Made by a program: the position numbers and the translations under genes. From a virus, in IMG/VR virus record IMGVR_UViG_3300032093_000042, positions 1 to 64,000 of that record: DNA of 64,000 bases. One strand, 5' to 3'. Within the stretch, counting starts at the first letter, position 1, and every line of letters begins with the position of its first letter. The notes beneath the pieces were generated by a model. That model was not told the DNA's origin and made no database searches. It worked only from the letters and a program-made list of their open reading frames with translations. This document shows, piece after piece, positions 12,351-18,576 of the stretch.

Positions 12351-12605
12351 ATGAAATCCTACCTGACGATTGAACAAAATTCCCGCGGTGCTACCTACAG
12401 CAACTCCGACGATACCTGGACGGTCTACGAGCACTCTACCTATCCTCGCAGTTCGGTTCTCGCCGGTCAACAGAGGCGAGTGTGGGTGGAAATCTTCAAC
12501 AGCCTGGAGGAGGCTAAGGAAGCTTTCCCCGACGCTGAGGTGAGTGGGTGTACCTATCGGGAACCCTACTTGAACCACCTGCCTGACGACGGTGCCCTCT
12601 ACTAA
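12351..12605 (+). CDS. Hypothetical protein, 84 aa
   Basis: Not recognised. Begins MKSYLTIEQNSRGATY and contains many Ser/Thr/Tyr residues, then EIFNSLEEAKEAFPDAEVSG, a helix typical of small alpha/beta phage proteins. Monocistronic; a hairpin follows. Confidence 0.65.
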   Translation: MKSYLTIEQNSRGATYSNSDDTWTVYEHSTYPRSSVLAGQQRRVWVEIFNSLEEAKEAFPDAEVSGCTYREPYLNHLPDDGALY

Positions 12606-12614
12606 CCCGAAAAA

Positions 12615-12641
12615 AAGCTCCGAAAGGAGCTTGACCTTTTT
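12615..12641 (+). terminator. Possible terminator overlapping a promoter
   Basis: AAGCTCC-GAAA-GGAGCTT (12615-12632), then GACCTTTTT. The right arm ends in the -35 hexamer TTGACC of the next gene. Confidence 0.55.
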
Positions 12642-12667
12642 CTAAAACCTGATAATCTATTTACACA
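12631..12667 (+). promoter_or_regulatory. Leaderless-type promoter
   Basis: TTGACC 12631-12636, TAATCT 12653-12658, ATTTACACA, ATG 12668. Nearly identical to the promoter at 12314. Confidence 0.85.
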
Positions 12668-12865
12668 ATGAAGACCTACTTCGACGATAACTTCGGTACT
12701 TGGGACGGTATGGATGAGCCTGAGATGGTGGCCTTTTACCATCAGTGCCAACGGTCCAATGTGACCAAGGTTTGTAAGCGGTGTGAACGGACTGTTCGTA
12801 TTCAACCGCAGTATGCTATTTGTAATAGCTGTGCAGATGCAATTGAACGGGGAATGGATTACTAA
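12668..12865 (+). CDS. Zinc-ribbon-like protein, 65 aa
   Basis: An acidic N-terminus (MKTYFDDNFGTWDGMDEPEM) precedes VCKRCERTVRIQPQYAICNSC, two CxxC knuckles 14 residues apart that should bind one zinc. Such ribbons mediate nucleic-acid or polymerase contacts. First of four small genes (12668-13574) joined by AT-rich gaps without promoters. Confidence 0.65.
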   Translation: MKTYFDDNFGTWDGMDEPEMVAFYHQCQRSNVTKVCKRCERTVRIQPQYAICNSCADAIERGMDY

Positions 12866-12876
12866 ATAATAATAAT

Positions 12877-13071
12877 ATGAATAAAGAACTATTGCGTAAT
12901 TTTATCATCTCGGTGTTGAATGATGAGAATGGTATCAGCGGCGAATCATTCTCTATTCTCTACAAGATTGCCGAAAAGGACCAATCACTTCGTGACATTA
13001 TGTTGGCTACTGATGCTTGTGATGATCGGTTCTATCTAAAAGAAGAAGAGGATGACTATTACAACAAATAA
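12877..13071 (+). CDS. Hypothetical acidic protein, 64 aa
   Basis: Not recognised. MNKELLRNFIISVLNDENG and a very acidic C-terminus (KEEEDDYYNK). Helical. Leader taataataATG without Shine-Dalgarno; part of the unit begun at 12668. Confidence 0.6.
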   Translation: MNKELLRNFIISVLNDENGISGESFSILYKIAEKDQSLRDIMLATDACDDRFYLKEEEDDYYNK

Positions 13072-13075
13072 TAAT

Positions 13076-13360
13076 ATGACTCTTACTGAACGTTATAGTA
13101 ATGATACCATGGTTCGTAATTACATTCGTATTCATGATCCTGGTCATAGCTGGCTAGAAGTGCCTATCAAGGATGTTCGTGATATCGCCGGTGTTTGGGA
13201 TATTATTACAGATTATTCACCATTGAAGCGACATAAGTTCTATCTGGAAGAAGATTGTGATATGGGTACTTTCTATAACGCAATGATTCAAAAGGGGTAC
13301 ACTATCAATATCACCAATGTTCACGTCGATGACTTTGACGAATATCTACAAAATCAATAA
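13076..13360 (+). CDS. Hypothetical protein, 94 aa
   Basis: Not recognised. MTLTERYSNDTMVRNYIRIH, then KDVRDIAGVWDIITDYSPLKRH and an acidic end. The start at 13076 follows the previous stop by 4 nt; an in-frame ATG at 13052 would overlap that gene. Same operon as the neighbours. Confidence 0.65.
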   Translation: MTLTERYSNDTMVRNYIRIHDPGHSWLEVPIKDVRDIAGVWDIITDYSPLKRHKFYLEEDCDMGTFYNAMIQKGYTINITNVHVDDFDEYLQNQ

Positions 13361-13364
13361 TACA

Positions 13365-13574
13365 ATGAATACAATGGAACAATTCCAAGAAGATATCAGC
13401 ATGAAGTTCTTTGGCCGCAGTGTGTCACTCGCCAAAGCCGCTAACCAATGTGTGTGCTGTGGTAAAAATGCTACTGAGTTTCGTGATGAAATCAGTAAGC
13501 GTGAATATCGTATCAGCTCACTCTGTCAGCATTGCCAAGACGAGGTGTTCGCCCAACTTCCAGAGGAAGACTGA
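13365..13574 (+). CDS. Zinc-finger-like protein, 69 aa
   Basis: Contains CVCCGKNA (about residue 29) and CQHCQDE (about 54), a four-cysteine zinc knuckle related in style to the 65-aa product at 12668. A second ATG four codons in (MEQFQED) is an alternative start. Last gene of the unit. Confidence 0.65.
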   Translation: MNTMEQFQEDISMKFFGRSVSLAKAANQCVCCGKNATEFRDEISKREYRISSLCQHCQDEVFAQLPEED

Positions 13575-13593
13575 AAAAAGTTGCAGAAAAAGC

Positions 13594-13631
13594 TTGAGGT
13601 CTGCCGCTGGGTACTGTAGGATATTTCCACA
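13594..13631 (+). promoter_or_regulatory. Leaderless-type promoter
   Basis: TTGAGG 13594-13599, TAGGAT 13617-13622, ATTTCCACA, ATG 13632. Confidence 0.8.
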
Positions 13632-13778
13632 ATGAACGACATGATTGATACCTCCTGTGACCTCCGTGACCAGATCACCGTTGACTATCGTGAGACCTTC
13701 ACCCAAGACGATGCGGATTACGAACAACGTGCTCGTTGGGAAGAGTGCATGACGATGGAAGATATCTTTGAGGGCTAA
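13632..13778 (+). CDS. Hypothetical acidic protein, 48 aa
   Basis: A 48-codon frame directly behind a family promoter: MNDMIDTSCDLRDQITVDY, ending ECMTMEDIFEG. Acidic and helical; the size and charge would suit an inhibitor or mimic, but there is no direct evidence for that. Confidence 0.55.
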   Translation: MNDMIDTSCDLRDQITVDYRETFTQDDADYEQRARWEECMTMEDIFEG

Positions 13779-13820
13779 TACGTTCGGGGTAATACAATAA
13801 CAATAATAATCTACAACACT

Positions 13821-14339
13821 ATGGCTAACAAAATCAAGAAGAACGATACCGTCACCAATAACATTCAACTCGTCTACGGTATTGAGAAACTCACCGTTGT
13901 GCCTGCCAATACCGAACTCAAGGTCTGGAAAGTCAAACGTGATGGTACTCTCTATTGTAGTACCACTGATCGTAACATCTACTACGGCACTATCACTATC
14001 AAAGCTAACGATGTTACCAAGGTCAATAAACCTATGCCTACTGTCAATGTGGGTGATATCTATGTCTGTTCTTGGGGTTATGATCAGACTAACATTGACT
14101 ACTACAAGGTTGTCAACGTAAAGAATAAGACGGTCAACCTCGTTAGTATCGGTCAGACTCGTAACTACACTGGTCCTATGCAAGGTGAGTGTGTGCCTGA
14201 TCCTAGTGTCATGGGTAATAAAATCTACACCAAGCGCATGATTGACAATGGTAATGGTAGTGTTAGTTTCAAAATGACCAGTTACAGTTGGGCTTACAAG
14301 TGGAGTGGTAAATCCAACCACTTTACTGAGTGGGCTTAA
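13821..14339 (+). CDS. Hypothetical beta-rich protein, 172 aa
   Basis: Not recognised. Basic at the start (MANKIKKNDTVTN), then an almost entirely beta-strand sequence with repeated Val/Thr/Asn patterns (TIKANDVTKVNKPMPTVNVGDIYV... YKVVNVKNKTVNLVSIG). Contains SH3-like KNDTV/VGDIY openings. Preceded by a 42-nt A/T-rich leader. Terminator-like hairpins follow. Confidence 0.65.
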   Translation: MANKIKKNDTVTNNIQLVYGIEKLTVVPANTELKVWKVKRDGTLYCSTTDRNIYYGTITIKANDVTKVNKPMPTVNVGDIYVCSWGYDQTNIDYYKVVNVKNKTVNLVSIGQTRNYTGPMQGECVPDPSVMGNKIYTKRMIDNGNGSVSFKMTSYSWAYKWSGKSNHFTEWA

Positions 14340-14352
14340 GGGTAGGTGGGTA

Positions 14353-14376
14353 GGGGGCTATGTCACTTTAGCCCTA
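14353..14376 (+). terminator. Hairpin downstream of 13821-14339
   Basis: GGGCTA (14355-14360) pairs with TAGCCC (14369-14374), followed by TATTTAT. A weak terminator, probably working with the next one. Confidence 0.45.
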
Positions 14377-14390
14377 TTTATAAACATGAC

Positions 14391-14422
14391 GGGGTAGGGG
14401 GTATAGCTCCCTATCCCTTTTT
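14391..14422 (+). terminator. Rho-independent terminator
   Basis: GGGTAGGG..CCCTATCCC stem followed by TTTTTG. Marks the end of the early gene region. Confidence 0.7.
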
Positions 14423-14706
14423 GTTATTATATAGGGGGGAGGTGCGGGGGCACCCTACCGAAGATGGTTCTGAACATGACTAGCCCGCGCGACCACCCCG
14501 CGTGGAGGTACACCTGACACACATGGTAAAAAATTACGTAGGTAACTTAACATATGTTATTTGCTTGTTGTACTTATAAAAAGTGGGTATAAAAGGGTGT
14601 TTTTGGGGTGTATTTTTTGTGCTTTTTTGGGTAAATGTGAAAAAAACACTGTGGGTTATTTTTTATATGGTGACTTTGCATATGTTGTGTGGTATATATT
14701 TGGTAT
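14423..14706. other. Gene-poor stretch
   Basis: The first part (to about 14530) is unusually GC-rich, with short G runs and a CGCGCG..CGCG segment that could form a hairpin. The rest is AT-rich with no convincing gene. It separates the early genes from the tRNA arrays; I can assign no function. Confidence 0.3.
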
Positions 14707-14856
14707 ATGTTTTCGTTGAATGAAAGTCAGTTATTGTTATTGGGGTGGGTAATTACGATAGGCAGTAGCTTAATTGTGATGGCATTGACATTATTGTTGA
14801 GTTATTGTTTGTATAGTTTATATAGGGTTGTCAAAGATTTTAGCAAAAAATATTGA
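14707..14856 (+). CDS. Possible small membrane protein, 49 aa
   Basis: A 49-codon frame, mostly hydrophobic: LLLLGWVITIGSSLIVMALT then LLLSYCLYSLYRVV, ending in a basic KDFSKKY. One or two membrane helices. No Shine-Dalgarno; a TATATT 6-11 nt before the ATG resembles the leaderless geometry. Real expression is uncertain. Confidence 0.35.
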   Translation: MFSLNESQLLLLGWVITIGSSLIVMALTLLLSYCLYSLYRVVKDFSKKY

Positions 14857-14889
14857 CATTAGTGATATTTGATGATATATATTAGCAAC
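14853..14889 (+). promoter_or_regulatory. Promoter, leaderless geometry
   Basis: TTGACA 14853-14858, 17-nt spacer, TATATA at 14876, then ATG 14890. Confidence 0.6.
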
Positions 14890-14976
14890 ATGAAGGTCGT
14901 AAGTACACATATTGATAATAAGCGTTGGTATACATTTACAAGAAATTGTGAATGTGTGTTGGTTGATATTGTGTAA
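14890..14976 (+). CDS. Possible 28-aa peptide
   Basis: A short frame starting at the position expected for a leaderless message: MKVVSTHIDNKRWYTFTRN and a Cys-containing end. Too short for a firm call; it may instead be the 5' part of an untranslated RNA. Confidence 0.3.
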   Translation: MKVVSTHIDNKRWYTFTRNCECVLVDIV

Positions 14977-15130
14977 TAATGATGTAATAGAAAACTTAGA
15001 AAACAATATCAACCATCACCGAAAAAGTGGTGGTTTTTTGTTTTTGGTGTTGACGTTCTTTGAAGTTGTGGTAAAGTTAGTAAACAGTGAACGACGAAAG
15101 TTGAACACGATGACAATTTAAAAAAAGTAG

Positions 15131-15335
15131 GTTGACAATGATGAAAGTCATGATAGACTGAATGAAGATTGTGGAAGGCTTGAAACTCCATCTGTTGAGC
15201 CACCGCCAGTAACCAAAGGTAAAGACTGGGAAAATCAATTGATTGGTCCGTGGGTGTTATCCTCGTAGAGAACCCATAGGGCGATGACGGAATTGCTGAG
15301 GCAATTTCCGTGAATTGGTTAAAAACAAATTTAGA
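15131..15335 (+). ncRNA. Conserved leader RNA of tRNA array 1
   Basis: Lies between a TTGACA (15132) promoter-like region and the first tRNA. It has GGCT/AGCC closing a loop with TTGAAACTCCATCTG, a CCAGT/ACTGG hairpin, and TGGGT/ACCCA closing GTTATCCTCGTAGAGA, followed by GGCGAT. The same elements in the same order precede array 2 (23441-23606), with covarying stems. Confidence 0.5.
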
Positions 15336-15337
15336 CC

Positions 15338-15413
15338 GCCGAAGTAGCTCAATTGGCAGAGCAGGACTTTTGTAAAGTTCAGGTTGCAGGTTCAAGTCCT
15401 GTCTTCGGCTCCA
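15338..15413 (+). tRNA. tRNA-Thr(TGT)
   Basis: Acceptor GCCGAAG/CTTCGGC, D arm AGCTC..GAGC, anticodon loop TTTGTAA, T arm GCAGG-TTCAAGT-CCTGT, encoded CCA. 76 nt. Confidence 0.9.
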
Positions 15414-15422
15414 ATTTATAAT

Positions 15423-15497
15423 GTTGATCGTAGCATAAAAGTAATGTCGTGGTTTGTGAAGCCACCTAAGCGGGGGCAGTACCCGTCGATCAACCCA
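15423..15497 (+). tRNA. tRNA-His(GTG)
   Basis: Acceptor TTGATCG/CGATCAA with an encoded G-1 opposite C73, the His identity pair. Anticodon loop TTGTGAA, encoded CCA. Confidence 0.85.
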
Positions 15498-15506
15498 ATT
15501 TATAAT

Positions 15507-15585
15507 GGCCTCATCGTCTACGAATGTAATAGGATTCTGGATTCTCAATCCGGAGAACTCGGTTTGACTCCGAGTGAGGCTACCA
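15507..15585 (+). tRNA. tRNA-Glu(CTC)
   Basis: Acceptor GGCCTCA/TGAGGCT, anticodon arm CTGGA-TTCTCAA-TCCGG, T arm CTCGG-TTTGACT-CCGAG, encoded CCA. Large D loop. Confidence 0.8.
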
Positions 15586-15593
15586 ATTTCAAT

Positions 15594-15671
15594 AACCCCC
15601 ATCGTTTAGTTATTAAGACTTCCGGTACCAATTAGGCGGAAACCTTGGTGCAAATCCAAGTGGGGTTACCT
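15594..15671 (+). tRNA. Atypical tRNA, anticodon unclear
   Basis: Acceptor AACCCCC/TGGGGTT with one mismatch, D arm GTTT/AGAC, T arm CTTGG-TGCAAAT-CCAAG, but the anticodon stem TTCCG/CGGAA closes a 12-nt loop. Ends CCT rather than CCA. Confidence 0.45.
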
Positions 15672-15679
15672 ATTTTAAT

Positions 15680-15756
15680 TACCCTATCGTCTAGATGTTA
15701 GGACGGATGTGTTCTCTGAGACATCAACCTTGGTGAAAATCCAAGTGGGGTAACCA
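15680..15756 (+). tRNA. Atypical Glu-like tRNA with enlarged anticodon loop
   Basis: Acceptor TACCCTA/TGGGGTA, Glu-like TCGTCTAGA D region, T arm CTTGG-TGAAAAT-CCAAG, CCA encoded. The anticodon stem GATGT/ACATC closes a 10-nt loop GTTCTCTGAG, so decoding is uncertain. Confidence 0.5.
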
Positions 15757-15762
15757 ATTTAT

Positions 15763-15840
15763 GCTTCGGTGGTGAAAATGGATTTATCACGCAACGCTAC
15801 GAACGTTGAGGTCGGGGTTCGACTCCTCGCTGAGGCGCCA
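15763..15840 (+). tRNA. tRNA-Arg(ACG)
   Basis: Acceptor GCTTCGG/CTGAGGC, anticodon arm CAACG-CTACGAA-CGTTG, T loop TTCGACT, encoded CCA. Confidence 0.85.
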
Positions 15841-15846
15841 TTTAAT

Positions 15847-15921
15847 GGCCCATTCGACAACCAGCTAAGTCACATCCCTTTCAAGGATGAGTAACCGGGG
15901 CAGCACCGGTATGGGCTACCA
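15847..15921 (+). tRNA. tRNA-Glu(TTC)
   Basis: Acceptor GGCCCAT/ATGGGCT, anticodon arm CATCC-CTTTCAA-GGATG, encoded CCA. The T loop is the unusual GGCAGCA. Confidence 0.8.
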
Positions 15922-15925
15922 TTTT

Positions 15926-16010
15926 TTGACGGCACTGTAGGGTGCAGTCGTAAGCAAGATCACCCCTAGCATAATCTGAAACAGTGAAGCGTTAAGATCT
16001 TGACCGTCAA
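15926..16010 (+). ncRNA. tRNA-like structured RNA
   Basis: Acceptor-like TTGACGG/CCGTCAA, hairpin CTG-TAGGGTG-CAG, and CAAGATC/GATCTTG closing 34 nt. No T arm or anticodon can be identified. Flanked by the usual short AT spacers. Confidence 0.4.
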
Positions 16011-16025
16011 ATTTATTTTATGTAT

Positions 16026-16100
16026 ATGGACGTGGCAGACAAGAAATGCAGCAGTCTCCAAAACTGCCCAATGTGGGAGCGTTACCCACCGTCCATGCCA
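16026..16100 (+). tRNA. tRNA-Trp(CCA)
   Basis: Acceptor ATGGACG/CGTCCAT, anticodon arm GCAGT-CTCCAAA-ACTGC, T arm GTGGG-AGCGTTA-CCCAC, encoded CCA. Confidence 0.85.
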
Positions 16101-16107
16101 TTTTTCA

Positions 16108-16226
16108 AATACATTAGTTGAAGGCAACATCTACGTAGTTTAAATGGTAGAACAACACCACAATAAGGTGGAAGCATTGGTTCGAATCCAGTCAATAAAC
16201 GGTGTTGAAGTAGTAAGTAATGTATT
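16108..16226 (+). ncRNA. Nested tRNA-like RNA
   Basis: An outer 9-bp stem AATACATTA/TAATGTATT encloses a tRNA-like core at 16125-16207: acceptor CAACATC/GGTGTTG, D-like GTAG..GAAC, CACC/GGTG with loop ACAATAA (no U33), and T arm ATTGG-TTCGAAT-CCAGT. Eight extra bases sit between the T arm and the acceptor. No CCA. Confidence 0.45.
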
Positions 16227-16229
16227 GAC

Positions 16230-16298
16230 ACTGATAGACGCTGAGTGTTATAGTCTGACGAGACTATGATTAGTAAGCGGAACGATGTGAAATCCAGT
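16230..16298 (+). ncRNA. Three-way-junction RNA motif, minimal-arm copy
   Basis: ACTG/CAGT closing stem, ATAGA (16234-16238), arm CGCT..AGCG containing the perfect hairpin ATAGTCT-GACG-AGACTAT, GAAC, a tiny arm AC-GAT-GT, GAAATC. Shares the invariant core with four other copies. Confidence 0.6.
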
Positions 16299-16317
16299 AA
16301 ACATTTTAATTTTTAAT

Positions 16318-16391
16318 TCCCGAGTAGTGTCAAAGTAGCACGGAACGCTGTTAACGTTCTTGTGGAGGTGCGAGTCCTTCCTTGGGAGCCA
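16318..16391 (+). tRNA. tRNA-Asn(GTT), copy 1
   Basis: Acceptor TCCCGAG/CTTGGGA, anticodon arm GAACG-CTGTTAA-CGTTC, encoded CCA. Confidence 0.85.
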
Positions 16392-16399
16392 TTTTCAAT

Positions 16400-16474
16400 T
16401 CCAGAGTAGCTCAATGGTAGAGCATGCGGCTGTTAACCGCAGGGTTGGGGGTTCGAAACCCTCCTCTGGAGCCA
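16400..16474 (+). tRNA. tRNA-Asn(GTT), copy 2
   Basis: Acceptor TCCAGAG/CTCTGGA, anticodon arm TGCGG-CTGTTAA-CCGCA, T loop TTCGAAA, encoded CCA. Quite different in sequence from copy 1. Confidence 0.9.
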
Positions 16475-16480
16475 ATTTAC

Positions 16481-16569
16481 GGTGAGTGTTCCCTATGGCT
16501 GTCTGTAAAACAGTTGCCATGAATAAATAGGGCGGAAGGCAAGTGGTTCAACTCCTCCACTCACCACCA
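16481..16569 (+). tRNA. tRNA-Tyr(GTA)-like, rearranged
   Basis: Acceptor GGTGAGT/ACTCACC with encoded CCA and anticodon loop CTGTAAA. A normal D arm is not seen: CCCTAT upstream of the anticodon arm pairs with ATAGGG downstream, and the T arm is poor. A Tyr identity is likely but the fold is unusual. Confidence 0.55.
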
Positions 16570-16576
16570 ATTTTAT

Positions 16577-16662
16577 GGGTTATTATACTGATAAAGACGC
16601 AGAGCGGTCTGTAAAACCGTTGCCTTCGGGCTGGATAGGAGCATTACCTATATATCCCACCA
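16577..16662 (+). tRNA. tRNA-Tyr(GTA)
   Basis: Class II: anticodon arm GCGGT-CTGTAAA-ACCGT, variable hairpin GCC-TTCG-GGC, T arm ATAGG-AGCATTA-CCTAT, encoded CCA. One mismatch in the acceptor GGGTTAT/ATATCCC. Confidence 0.8.
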
Positions 16663-16667
16663 TTTTT

Positions 16668-16821
16668 GGTATTTCTTAGCGGGAATACCTGAGTAGTTAT
16701 CGGTAGGTTGTGTGAGGGTAAGCTTTGAGAGTAACACAAATACTTACTAAATGTACGTCGTCGAGACAGATGAAGTAATGAAGCTATAACATTTGCCTCT
16801 ATTGGGGTTTGATAACTATTC
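16668..16821 (+). ncRNA. Structured RNA, function unknown
   Basis: Hairpin GGTATT/AATACC, then an 11-bp stem GAGTAGTTATC (16691-16701)/GATAACTATTC (16811-16821) enclosing TTGTGT/ACACAA and AAATGT/ACATTT arms: a multi-branched RNA of about 150 nt between two tRNAs. Not a tRNA fold. Confidence 0.45.
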
Positions 16822-16833
16822 GAATTTTAAACA

Positions 16834-16975
16834 TTGTATGTAGCTCAGTGGTTAGAGCAGAGTACCTAACTATGGGGTAAGCCCTTAAAAATCTTATGTT
16901 AGGTTGTAAAAATTTCCATTACTCATATGATAATGGTTGTAAAGATAGCCGTTGGTTCGAATCCAACCATACAGA
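16834..16975 (+). tRNA. Interrupted tRNA, possible Met(CAT)
   Basis: Acceptor TTGTATG/CATACAG, canonical D arm GCTC-AGTGGTTA-GAGC and T arm GTTGG-TTCGAAT-CCAAC, but over 70 extra bases between them. The insert holds CCTAAC/GTTAGG and CCATTA-CTCATATGA-TAATGG; the latter has CAT in an enlarged loop. Alternatively GAGTA/TACTC is the anticodon stem with an intron in its loop. No CCA. Confidence 0.5.
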
Positions 16976-17016
16976 TGAATATATAATTATATATAATCTT
17001 TATATATATATATACT

Positions 17017-17571
17017 ATGATTAAATTAAAAGATCTATTCAAAGAATCTTACGTTAAAAGGATTCCATCTTTTCCAAAAAGAAGCAAATTTGTTCAAAAA
17101 ATACCCGAATCAGAATATGAAAATATTAAAAATTTACGTTTGCGTAAAAAATTAAATATCACGCGTATTGCTGACTTATATCACACGTCTAATACAACAA
17201 TAAGTAATATACTACTGTATTTAGGACTTATAGATGTAAGAAAGTTAAAATATACATTAAAAAGTAATATTGAGCCTGAATATTATAATGACATTTTACA
17301 CTTAAAAGAAAGCGGATTGACAGCTGAAGAAATTTCTAAAAAATTAAATTTTTCTGTAGAAGAAATAAGTTCTTTATTGGAACAGTTGACACAAAATAAA
17401 ACTGCGTTTTATTGGCAAATAAAAAGTGTTCCACATTCTAAATATGAAGAAATAAAGCGTGAATTTTTGTATAATGAATCTACTTTATCTGAACTTGCAT
17501 CACGATATCGTACTCACGATGATGTAATATACGGTATTCTTAGAATGATTGAAAAACGTGAGAGAAGATAA
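17017..17571 (+). CDS. Multi-HTH DNA-binding protein, 184 aa
   Basis: Three helix-turn-helix-like stretches can be read: around residues 50-72 (KLNITRIADLYHTSNTTISNIL), 95-117 (GLTAEEISKKLNFSVEEISSLL) and 150-170 (STLSELASRYRTHDDVIYGIL). The N-terminus is basic (KRIPSFPKRSKF). There is no recombinase or nuclease domain, so it may be a regulator or the DNA-recognition remnant of a homing endonuclease, which would suit its place inside a tRNA array. The start is preceded by a long TATA repeat and no Shine-Dalgarno. Confidence 0.65.
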   Translation: MIKLKDLFKESYVKRIPSFPKRSKFVQKIPESEYENIKNLRLRKKLNITRIADLYHTSNTTISNILLYLGLIDVRKLKYTLKSNIEPEYYNDILHLKESGLTAEEISKKLNFSVEEISSLLEQLTQNKTAFYWQIKSVPHSKYEEIKREFLYNESTLSELASRYRTHDDVIYGILRMIEKRERR

Positions 17572-17582
17572 TCAAAATAACT

Positions 17583-17662
17583 TTGACAGGTGCTAGTGCG
17601 CAGGGCGTGGTAAAGGAGCAGTGATGCTGTTCCGAAAAGGTTCGATTCCTTTGACTTGTCAA
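17583..17662 (+). tRNA. Degenerate tRNA without CCA
   Basis: A 9-bp acceptor TTGACAGGT/ACTTGTCAA and a clean T arm AAAGG-TTCGATT-CCTTT. The anticodon-position hairpin AGCA-GTGA-TGCT has a 4-nt loop, so no anticodon can be called. Confidence 0.45.
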
Positions 17663-17675
17663 TTTAATTTATAAA

Positions 17676-17750
17676 CCGGTAGTAGCTGAAATAGATTAGC
17701 GTGTCCCTGAAGAGGACGAGATGTTGGAGCGTTACCAACCTGCCGGGCCA
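17676..17750 (+). tRNA. tRNA-Phe(GAA)
   Basis: Acceptor CCGGTAG/CTGCCGG, anticodon arm TGTCC-CTGAAGA-GGACG, T arm GTTGG-AGCGTTA-CCAAC, encoded CCA. Confidence 0.85.
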
Positions 17751-17754
17751 TTTT

Positions 17755-17882
17755 TTTGAGATAGACACATTTCTCTGGGGTTCGATTCCCTCTGGTGAAG
17801 GAGTATAAAATGTGGAACGGTAAGGCTGTAGCCGTTTGGGACTTACTCTCTAGAAGTAATTATCCCCCGTGAAATCCTCAAA
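17755..17882 (+). ncRNA. Three-way-junction RNA motif, large copy
   Basis: TTTGAG/CTCAAA closing stem, ATAGA, arm CACATTT/AAATGTG that contains a T-arm-like GGGG-TTCGATT-CCCT, GAAC, a branched second arm opening ACGG and closing CCGT, then GAAATC. Confidence 0.6.
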
Positions 17883-17902
17883 CATTTTTAATAAAGTTGT
17901 TG

Positions 17903-17930
17903 ACCTATGAAGTAAGTGTGGTAAGATGAT
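17903..17930 (+). promoter_or_regulatory. Candidate promoter inside tRNA array 1
   Basis: TTGACC followed at normal distance by TAAGAT; directs transcription into the second half of the array. Confidence 0.5.
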
Positions 17931-18029
17931 TATAGATGAAGGGGATAACCTCGGTTGATGACTGACCGTAGCATCTCTAAAACTCAAATAGTCATATGTT
18001 CGTTGACAATATTAGATACAGATTTTAAT

Positions 18030-18107
18030 GGATGTGTAACTCAACTGGATCAGAGTATTCGGCTCTTACCCGAAAGGTTGTGGGTTCAAATCCCACCGCA
18101 TCCACCA
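18030..18107 (+). tRNA. tRNA-Lys(CTT)
   Basis: Acceptor GGATGTG/CGCATCC, D arm ACTC..GAGT, anticodon loop CTCTTAC, T loop TTCAAAT, encoded CCA. Confidence 0.85.
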
Positions 18108-18110
18108 TTT

Positions 18111-18228
18111 TTATTAGTGATGCACCATATACTACAATCCGGCGATAAGATCAAAGGCAATCGTAACAGATTAAAAAACATTGAGAAGGAGCAACAAAAA
18201 ACGTCGCTGTTGACGAGAACACTAATAA
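18111..18228 (+). ncRNA. Structured RNA, function unknown
   Basis: A 9-bp stem TTATTAGTG/CACTAATAA encloses about 100 nt with a CGTC/GACG hairpin. Located between two tRNA-Lys genes; no tRNA fold recognised. The stretch 18229-18314 ends in CAGCACCA but could not be folded as a tRNA. Confidence 0.35.
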
Positions 18229-18314
18229 TGGGTAACTGACCCCATAAGTGACTGCTGACCGGTACAATCAGTAAAACACAGAGACGGCGTGGAGAGCACA
18301 GCACCAATTTCAAT

Positions 18315-18389
18315 GGGGTTCAAGCTTTAACGGTGAAGCAACTGGCTTTTAACCAGTAGAACACGGATCGTTACCGTGGAGCCCTACCA
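18315..18389 (+). tRNA. tRNA-Lys(TTT)
   Basis: Acceptor GGGGTTC/GAGCCCT, anticodon arm ACTGG-CTTTTAA-CCAGT, T arm CACGG-ATCGTTA-CCGTG, encoded CCA. Confidence 0.85.
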
Positions 18390-18452
18390 ATTTAGTTATT
18401 TGACAAAGCTAGTCAAAAAGGTTTGTATTGGGTCGCTCCCGATACTCTTTCC

Positions 18453-18564
18453 TTGAAGATAGATACGAATGTAGTTTAAGAGAAGAACACCGGCGATGTA
18501 GCCGGAGGCTTGAGGTGCGATCCCTCAATGAATGTAGAACGTAATTTTACGTGAAATCCTTCGA
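18453..18564 (+). ncRNA. Three-way-junction RNA motif with embedded tRNA-like arm
   Basis: TTGAAG/CTTCGA closing stem, ATAGA, an arm TAC..GTA containing D-like GTAGTTTAAGAG, CCGGC-GATGTA-GCCGG (6-nt loop) and T-like TGAGG-TGCGATC-CCTCA, then GAAC, arm ACGTAA/TTACGT, GAAATC. Confidence 0.6.
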
Positions 18565-18576
18565 AAAATCCAATTT

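Noticed and set aside
1-14400. Minus-strand genes such as the long frames at 801-1322, 12057-12578 and 13518-14321
   Set aside because: They are antisense to genes with promoters and good codon use on the plus strand and have no promoters or ribosome sites of their own.
16245-16295. Hammerhead ribozyme (CTGACGAG followed by GTGAAATC)
   Set aside because: CTGACGA belongs to a perfect ATAGTCT-GACG-AGACTAT hairpin, and no stem II joins it to GAAA; the same GAAATC occurs in copies that lack CTGANGA. The junction motif explains it better.
16834-16975. Group I intron in a tRNA
   Set aside because: The insert is about 70 nt, far too short for the P3-P9 core, and no conserved P7/guanosine site is visible.
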